A stretch of 20,273 bases of DNA. Origin: REDI01 sp964586865 (GTDB taxonomy: Bacteria; Myxococcota_A; UBA796; GCA-2862545). Position 1 is the stretch's first letter. Every line of letters starts with the position of its first letter. The stretch covers positions 1 through 20,273 of the forward strand of contig CAZPJM010000060.1 of the NCBI GenBank assembly GCA_964586865.1, read 5' to 3'. Position numbers and translations under genes: made by a program. Below, one piece after another: positions 14,946 through 20,273 of the stretch. The notes under the pieces were generated by a model, which was given only the letters and a program-made list of their open reading frames with translations, had not been told where the DNA came from and searched no databases.

Positions 14946-17900
14946 TCAGGGCGCGGTGCGGACCAGACGAACGCCGACGCTGTCATTGCGGAAGTCGGGA
15001 CCCGCATCACCCCGGTTCGCCACCCGCACGAACTCGTCGGTGTTGGACCAGTCGCCACCCCGGATGGTGCGGGTGGTCCCCGAGCCGGGCCCCTCCGGAT
15101 CCACATCCGTGCCGGTGACCGTCGGGTAGGTGCCGTACCAGTCCCACACCCACTCCTCGACGTTGCCGCTCATGTCGCAGAGGCCGAAGCCGTTCGTGTC
15201 CTTGTCGCAGACCGGCTGCGTGGCGCTGCTGCTGTTGGTCGCGTACCAGGCCACGTCGCCCACCGTGTTGCTGCCCGCGAAGGCGAAGGACTCTCCGCCG
15301 CGCGCCGCCAGCTCCCACTCGGCCTCGGTGGGGAGGCGATAGCCGTCGCAGTCGTAGATGGAGGTCAGGCTGGAGTCCAGGCTGACCGACGTGCACTCGT
15401 AGGCCGTGGACGCCGTGCCCCCGCCGAGGGTGCCGGTGCAGCCCGTCAGGACGTAGCACTCCGTGTAGCCCTCCTCGGCACTGGCCGCGTTGGCCAGCTC
15501 GAGGGCCTCGTACCAGTTGATGCTCTCCACCGGACAGTCGGTCCCGCAGCCCGTGAAGCTGGAGGGGCTGGTGCCCATCAGGTCGCTCCACTGCTGCTGG
15601 GTGACCTCGGCCTCCGCCATCAGGTAGTCGCCGGTGATCTCCACCGAGCGCGTCGGCGTCTCGTCGGCCGGGCAGGCGCTCATGGACGACAGGACATCGT
15701 CGACGGGGTCGCAGCCCATCGTGAAGGTGTCCGCCGTGATGCTGACCAGGCGACCGACGGTGCTCAGGATCTCCACCGGCGTGCTGGTCTCCGGGTCGGA
15801 GAGGTTGTTGGCGGCCTCTCCGTCGTCGGCCTCGACGCGACAGGACCACTCCTCGCCGATGGCGGTCTCCGAAGCCAGCAGGGTAGCCGACGTGGCCCCG
15901 CCGCTGACCACCACCGCCGGTTGTTCCACCGTGTCCACGATCCAGACCACGTTGTAGGAGACCGAGTCTCCGTCGTCATCGGTGGACGCGGTCCAGGTGC
16001 AGCTCAGGTCCTTGGAGACCACCGGCTCGGCGGGCGACACGGAGACGTCGGTGGGGGCGGTGGGAGCCACGTTCGGGATCTGGTACCGGCTGGAGGTGAC
16101 GGTGGTGGATCCGGAGGTGATCTCCACATAGACCCAGTCGTACCGGACGAAGTTCAGGCTGGGCAGGGTCGCGGAGGTGGCGCCCGAGATGGCGCTGCCC
16201 GCGGCGCTCGCCGAGGTCGCCGAGAACCACTGCAGCGTCTCGGTCGGGGCCGCGTCCGCCGGGTCCGGGTCGTCCACCGCGTAGCTCACGGTGACATCGA
16301 CGTCGGCACCCCCCGGGTCGGCCTGGCTGAGGGTCACGCCGGTGATCCGCGGAGCGGCATCCGCCACCACGACCGAGGCCGTCTGGGGGCCCACCGTCGC
16401 GACGCCATCGGTGGCCTCCACCTCGACGGCCACCGTGTCGCCCTTGTCGAAGGCCGTGCTGCCGTCCAGCGTCATGTCCGAGTAGGTGGTCGTGGCGCTG
16501 GTGTCCGCGTCGGTGACGGTCCAGGTGATGGTGTCGATGCTGAGGGTGTCCCCCTCGTCGATGTCCGAGCCCACCAGGGTCACCGAGGCGATGGAGTCGG
16601 TCTCGAGCGTGCCGGGGTTGATGGTGACCCCGGTGAAGGTGGGGGCGGTGTTCGAGATGGTGAGCCCGGCGGACTCCACCTCGGCGCCCTCGTCATCGCC
16701 GTCGTCGGGCGTGACGGCGATGGTGACCAGGTCGTCCCGCTTGAACTTCTCGGGCGTGGTGCCGTCGTCCAGGTCCATGGCCGACGCCCCCGCCACGCCG
16801 GTGCCCGAGGAGTCGGTCACCCCGATGGCGGTGCCGCCCACGCGCCACTCGTAGTCGTAGCTGTAGGTGACCGTGTCGCCGTCGTCGGCGTCGGCGTCGC
16901 TGACCACCAGGTTGACCGTGAGGGTGTCGTTCTCGAAGGCCTCGGTCTCGTTGATCTCGACGGTGGTGAGCGTGGGCGGGGTGTTGGCGATGGTGACCGT
17001 GCTGTCGGCCGTGGCCGTGACGATGTCCCCGCTGTCGTCCAGGGTGACCTCGACGTCGATGACGTCGGCCTTGTCGAAGTTGGTGTCGGCCAGGGTGTCG
17101 CTGGTGCCCGTGTCGACCGTCGAGGTGGTCCCCCCGCCCTCGTCGTCCACCGTCCACACCCAGCTGGGCGTGGGCGCGTCGCCGTCGGCGTCGGTGAAGG
17201 TGACGGTCGCCTGCAGGTCGATGAGGGTGCCCGTCACGCTCCCGGTGGCGGGTGAGATGGTGACCGCGGTGATGACCGGCGGCGTATTCGCCACGGTCGC
17301 CGTGGCCTCCTGGGCGGTGCCGTCATCGAGACCATCGGTGGGCGTCACGCGCGCCCGCACCACGTCGTCCTTCACGAACTCCGCGCTGTCCAGGGTGTCG
17401 CTGGTGGTCCCGCCCGAGGGGCTCAGGCGCACCGAGCGCACCGCCGTGCCGTTGACGAACCAGTCGAAGACCAGGGTGACCGGATCGCCGTCGGCGTCGG
17501 TGGCCGAGGCGCTGGACACGCTGGCGGTCAGGTCATCGGTGGTGGTGGGCGCGGCGTCCGACAGGGTGACCGCCCCCACCTCGGGCGCCGAGTTGCGGAT
17601 GGTGACGGTGCTCGAGGTGACCGGCGTGCCCTGGTCGTCCCCGTCGTCGGGGGTGATCTGGCAGTAGACGGTGTCACCGGCGTCGAAGTGGGTGTCGGTG
17701 ATGGTGTCGCCGGTGATGGAGGCGGCGCCGTTGACGTACCACTGGTAGACGTCGACCACCATGTCGCCGGGGTCGTCATCGGTGCGGCCCACATCGTCGC
17801 ACTCGATGATGCTCCCCTCGGCCGCCGGCTCGGGGCTGATGTCGAGGCTGGCGCTGGCGATGCTCGGCACGTCGTTCACCACCTCGACCGTGGCCGACGC

Positions 17901-20273
17901 CACCGGGTCCGAGTCGGTGGTGCCGTCGTTCACCGTCACCTCGACGTAGACGTCGTCGAGCTTGTCGAAGTGATCCACCCCCTCGAGGGTGTCATCCGTC
18001 TCGCCGGAGACGAGACCCCCGTTCACGTACCAGGCGAAGGTCGCGGTCAGGCCGGAGACGTCGCCCGGGTCGGCGTCGGTGGCCGTCCAGGTGGCGGTGA
18101 TGTCGTCATCGGTGCCGGGGGAGGTGGTGGAGAGGCTGACCGAGGTGACCTCGGGCTTGCTGTTCTGGATGGTCACGCCGGCGGCGGGAACGGCCGCACC
18201 GGGCGTGGTGCCGTCGGTGGGGGTGACGAGGACGCTGACCACGTTGCCCTTCGCGAAGGCGCTGTCGGGCAGGGTGGCCCCGGTGCCCACCTCGGAGCCG
18301 CCGATCCGCCAGGAGTAGTCGAAGGTCACCCCGTCGCCGTCCGGATCGGTGGCGGCGCCGAGGGTGACCGCCAGGGTGTCGCCCTCGGTGGGCGAGGCTG
18401 GGGTGATGGTGGCCGACGCCAGGGTGGGCGCCGCATTCGCCACCTCGGTGGCGGCGGAGGAGACGGCGGTGCCCAGGTCGATGCCATCGTCGGGGGTGAC
18501 GGTGCACACGACCTCGTCCCCACGGTCGTAGAAGGTCCCGGTGAGGGTGGCGCCGGTCTCGCTCACCACCACGCCGTCCACCGTCCACTGGTAGACGTAG
18601 CCAGGGGTGTCGCTGGCGTCGGCGTCGGACCAGCCCACCGGGTCGCAGGTGATGCCCGTGGCCTCGGTGAAGCCCACCGGGGTCAGGTCGACCGAGGTGA
18701 TGGAGGGCACGGTGTTGACGACGGTGATGGGACCCGCCGAGCCGGTGGCGCCGTCGACGGTGCTGTCATTCGGGGTCGCCACGACCGCGATGGTGTCGCC
18801 GCGGACGAACTCGCTGCTGTCCAGGGTGTCGCCGGTGACCCCGGTGAGGACGGAGCCGTTGACGCTCCAGGTCCAGCTCACGGTCACCGTGTCGCCGCCG
18901 TCGGGGTCGTCCGTGGTGGCGGTGGCCACCACGTCCTCGTCGGTGGTGGGGTCGGTCGGCGAGAGGGTGACGCTGGTGACCTCGGGGGGGCTGTTGCCGA
19001 CCCGGGCGGTGAGGGAGGAGACCGGATCGCCGTCGATGGTGCCGTCATTGGGCGTGACGGTCAGGATGATCTCCTCACCCTCGTCGAACTCGGTGCTGGG
19101 CAGGGAGGTGTCGGTGGAGACCTCGCTGCCGCCGACCGACCAGGACCAGGCGAAGGTGATGGGATCGCCGTCGTCATCGGTGGCGGCGCCGAGGGTGGCG
19201 GTGAGGGTGTCGCCCTCGGTGGGCGTGAGCGTGGAGAGGGTGACGCTGGCCAGCTCGGGGGGCGTGTTGTCCACGCTCACCGGCGCCGAGGTGAGGCGGG
19301 TCCCGGTGTCCTCGCCGTCGAAGGCCGTGGCGGTGCAGGTGACCGCGTCCCCCTTGTCGAAGGCGGCGCCCGTGAGGGTGGACCCGGTGCCCACGGTGGA
19401 CCCGCCGATGGTCCATTCGTAGCGGTAGGCCTCGGTGTCGTCGTCGTCGTCGTCCCAGCCGGTGGGGCTGCAGGTCAGCGTGGTCGACTCGGTGATCCCC
19501 GTCGAGGGGGTGATGCTCACCGCCGTGAAGGTGGGGGCCGTGTTCACGCTCCGGATGGAGGCGCTCGTGAAGTCCGCCCCGTCCTCGTCGCCGTCGTTCG
19601 GCGTCACCACCACGTAGATGGTCTGGTTCTTGTCGAACTCGCTGGCGTCGAGGGTGTTGTCGGTCGACGTGGCGACCACGCCGTCCACGTACCAGGTGTA
19701 GGTGAAGCCGACCGTGTCCGCGGCGTCCTCGTCGGAGGCGGTGGGGGTGGCCACCACGGCGTCGGTGGTGGTGGGCCGGGTGGGCGCCAGGGTGACGGCG
19801 GTGATCTCGGGGGGCGTGTTCGCCACCTCGGCCGTGTCCGAGCGCACCGGGTCGCCCGCCCCCACATCGTCGTTGGGGGTCACCTCGACGTAGATCTCCT
19901 GGCCCTTGGCGAAGAGGCTGCTGTCCAGCTCCGAGTCGGTGGACACCGAGGACCCGCCGACGAACCACTCGTAGTCGAAGGTGATGGTGTCGCCGTCGAC
20001 ATCGTTCGCGCCGACGATGGTGGCGGCCACCGTGTCGCCCTCGACGGGGGCCAGGTTCGTCAGGCTGACGCTGTCGATGGTGGGCAGCGTATTGTCCACG
20101 ATGATGCGGCCCGACTCGACCGCGGTGCCGTCATCGTCGCCGTCGGTGGGGACGATCTCGCAGTAGACCTCGTCGCCGCGGCCGAAGAAGTCGCCGTCCA
20201 GGGTGTTGCCCCGGCCCGCCACCGCGCCGTCGACGTACCAGGTGTAGCGGTAGTCCTCGTCGTCCTCGTCGGC
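14946..20273 (-). CDS. Giant secreted repeat protein with C-terminal FGE/SUMF1 domain (5' end beyond the window)
   Basis: 1775 residues lie in the window. The frame is open to the last base, and the GTG at 20222 is internal to a repeat, so the N-terminus is missing. The N-terminal 1503 residues form 15 complete and one partial Ig/cadherin-like domain. Each begins N-T/S-x-P, then T-S-V-T-L-x-P, an acidic DxDGD loop, YxWxVxG, TLxxxxFxKGD, VxVTPxDG and a final V. The last 272 residues (14949-15764) are an FGE-sulfatase/SUMF1 C-type-lectin-like fold: TFTMGC, EVTQQQW, PVESINWYEAL, YRLPTEAEWELAARGG, DMSGNVEEWVWDWYG, IRGGDW and VGVRLV. It has ten cysteines, none in the final ~75 residues where true formylglycine-generating enzymes carry their catalytic pair, so a binding role is likelier. 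The overall plan is a rigid stalk with a terminal recognition domain. The Asp loops suggest Ca-dependence. Neighbouring domains are divergent, with DNA-level similarity between every third one. Confidence 0.88.
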   Translation of the reverse strand, partial: ADEDDEDYRYTWYVDGAVAGRGNTLDGDFFGRGDEVYCEIVPTDGDDDGTAVESGRIIVDNTLPTIDSVSLTNLAPVEGDTVAATIVGANDVDGDTITFDYEWFVGGSSVSTDSELDSSLFAKGQEIYVEVTPNDDVGAGDPVRSDTAEVANTPPEITAVTLAPTRPTTTDAVVATPTASDEDAADTVGFTYTWYVDGVVATSTDNTLDASEFDKNQTIYVVVTPNDGDEDGADFTSASIRSVNTAPTFTAVSITPSTGITESTTLTCSPTGWDDDDDDTEAYRYEWTIGGSTVGTGSTLTGAAFDKGDAVTCTATAFDGEDTGTRLTSAPVSVDNTPPELASVTLSTLTPTEGDTLTATLGAATDDDGDPITFAWSWSVGGSEVSTDTSLPSTEFDEGEEIILTVTPNDGTIDGDPVSSLTARVGNSPPEVTSVTLSPTDPTTDEDVVATATTDDPDGGDTVTVSWTWSVNGSVLTGVTGDTLDSSEFVRGDTIAVVATPNDSTVDGATGSAGPITVVNTVPSITSVDLTPVGFTEATGITCDPVGWSDADASDTPGYVYQWTVDGVVVSETGATLTGTFYDRGDEVVCTVTPDDGIDLGTAVSSAATEVANAAPTLASATITPASPTEGDTLAVTLGAATDPDGDGVTFDYSWRIGGSEVGTGATLPDSAFAKGNVVSVLVTPTDGTTPGAAVPAAGVTIQNSKPEVTSVSLSTTSPGTDDDITATWTATDADPGDVSGLTATFAWYVNGGLVSGETDDTLEGVDHFDKLDDVYVEVTVNDGTTDSDPVASATVEVVNDVPSIASASLDISPEPAAEGSIIECDDVGRTDDDPGDMVVDVYQWYVNGAASITGDTITDTHFDAGDTVYCQITPDDGDDQGTPVTSSTVTIRNSAPEVGAVTLSDAAPTTTDDLTASVSSASATDADGDPVTLVFDWFVNGTAVRSVRLSPSGGTTSDTLDSAEFVKDDVVRARVTPTDGLDDGTAQEATATVANTPPVITAVTISPATGSVTGTLIDLQATVTFTDADGDAPTPSWVWTVDDEGGGTTSTVDTGTSDTLADTNFDKADVIDVEVTLDDSGDIVTATADSTVTIANTPPTLTTVEINETEAFENDTLTVNLVVSDADADDGDTVTYSYDYEWRVGGTAIGVTDSSGTGVAGASAMDLDDGTTPEKFKRDDLVTIAVTPDDGDDEGAEVESAGLTISNTAPTFTGVTINPGTLETDSIASVTLVGSDIDEGDTLSIDTITWTVTDADTSATTTYSDMTLDGSTAFDKGDTVAVEVEATDGVATVGPQTASVVVADAAPRITGVTLSQADPGGADVDVTVSYAVDDPDPADAAPTETLQWFSATSASAAGSAISGATSATLPSLNFVRYDWVYVEITSGSTTVTSSRYQIPNVAPTAPTDVSVSPAEPVVSKDLSCTWTASTDDDGDSVSYNVVWIVDTVEQPAVVVSGGATSATLLASETAIGEEWSCRVEADDGEAANNLSDPETSTPVEILSTVGRLVSITADTFTMGCDPVDDVLSSMSACPADETPTRSVEITGDYLMAEAEVTQQQWSDLMGTSPSSFTGCGTDCPVESINWYEALELANAASAEEGYTECYVLTGCTGTLGGGTASTAYECTSVSLDSSLTSIYDCDGYRLPTEAEWELAARGGESFAFAGSNTVGDVAWYATNSSSATQPVCDKDTNGFGLCDMSGNVEEWVWDWYGTYPTVTGTDVDPEGPGSGTTRTIRGGDWSNTDEFVRVANRGDAGPDFRNDSVGVRLVRTAP
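15765..20273 (-). repeat. Array of 15 complete plus one partial ~91-111-residue Ig/cadherin-like repeats
   Basis: Repeat boundaries, from the N-terminal side: R0 20273-20094 (partial), R1 20093-19821, R2 19820-19545, R3 19544-19269, R4 19268-18996, R5 18995-18717, R6 18716-18438, R7 18437-18165, R8 18164-17877, R9 17876-17595, R10 17594-17289, R11 17288-16986, R12 16985-16653, R13 16652-16362, R14 16361-16074, R15 16073-15765. Most are 91-97 aa; R10-R12 and R15 are longer (101-111) through loop insertions. R1, R4 and R7 are each exactly 91 aa and share a PTEGDT...GAATDxDGD...GGSEV pattern. R3, R6 and R9 share a Cys-Trp-Cys pattern. R2, R5 and R8 share PTTD/PGTD and a DTL or NTL motif. Order is therefore kept with period three. 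Confidence 0.9.
19437..19454 (-). repeat. Trinucleotide microsatellite encoding six Asp in repeat R3
   Basis: Six GTC units on the plus strand (GAC on the coding strand) encode the DDDDDD of the acidic loop after TGW. Such pure triplet tracts can change length without breaking the frame. Confidence 0.7.

Noticed and set aside
14601..17255. 884-aa plus-strand open frame opposite the small gene and the giant gene's 3' part
   Set aside because: The translation mirrors the repeats of the minus-strand protein and shows no start signal or fold; it is an antisense shadow.
16362..19968. Ser/Thr/Val-rich plus-strand open frames of 60-271 aa across the repeat array
   Set aside because: They recur at the repeat period because the repeated DNA recurs, and they lack ribosome sites; the true coding frame is the continuous minus-strand one.
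14946..20273. Repeat array considered as a CRISPR or other non-coding repeat
   Set aside because: The period is about 280 bp, divergence is coding-like and the frame stays open through every unit, so it is protein domain repetition.

Overview
The window is very G+C-rich (about 70% or more by eye), with strong third-position G/C bias and frequent GTG starts. It fits a predatory or social 'deltaproteobacterial' lineage, most likely Myxococcota. Supporting traits are a Ser/Thr kinase next to a PP2C phosphatase and a hybrid histidine kinase, a C-terminal Cys/hydrophobic/Arg sorting tail of the MYXO-CTERM kind, an Asp-rich MopE-like metal-binding motif in a lipoprotein, and a very large secreted repeat protein ending in an FGE/SUMF1 domain. 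The phylum is an inference; there is no rRNA or other marker gene here.

Layout. Positions 1-1171 hold a PP2C phosphatase preceded by a remnant of a Ser/Thr kinase C-lobe; the first ~55 bases are unlike the rest in composition. Positions 1263-4550 (+) encode a Ser/Thr kinase fused to a degenerate STAND-type ATPase and a long helical TPR-like region. Its stop codon overlaps the start of a 7TM-PAS-HisKA-HATPase-REC hybrid histidine kinase (4529-7276, +). These form a phospho-signalling block. A minus-strand group follows, transcribed 10487 to 7249: a tandem DsbA/HCCA-isomerase-like protein, a secreted matrixin-like protein whose zinc site has been erased, and an ApaH/PrpE-like metallophosphatase. 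The last of these overlaps the histidine kinase tail-to-tail by 28 bp.

A plus-strand series then runs from a 151-bp divergent region: a propeller lipoprotein (10639-12600), a TetR-family regulator (12673-13359) and a CorA-type divalent-cation channel (13435-14502). From 14531 to the window end everything is on the minus strand: a small unknown protein and the 3' 5.3 kb of a giant surface-protein gene. That gene has 15 complete Ig/cadherin-like repeats plus one partial repeat, followed by a SUMF1 domain without the catalytic cysteine pair. Its N-terminus lies beyond position 20273.

How the genes relate. The first block can be read as an opposed kinase/phosphatase pair plus a His-Asp relay. 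The kinase and histidine kinase are probably translationally coupled, so they may be two halves of the Ser/Thr-kinase-ATPase-histidine-kinase architecture known as single proteins elsewhere. The remaining genes are envelope and surface functions. I see no tRNA, rRNA, CRISPR array, IS element, integrase or phage gene, and no gene-free stretch over 300 bases; the largest gap is 10488-10638.

The most distinctive observation is a period-three higher-order organisation of the giant protein's repeats, in which every third domain carries a Cys-Trp-Cys core resembling the immunoglobulin pin. Next are the erased active sites in the matrixin-like protein and in the kinase's ATPase module.
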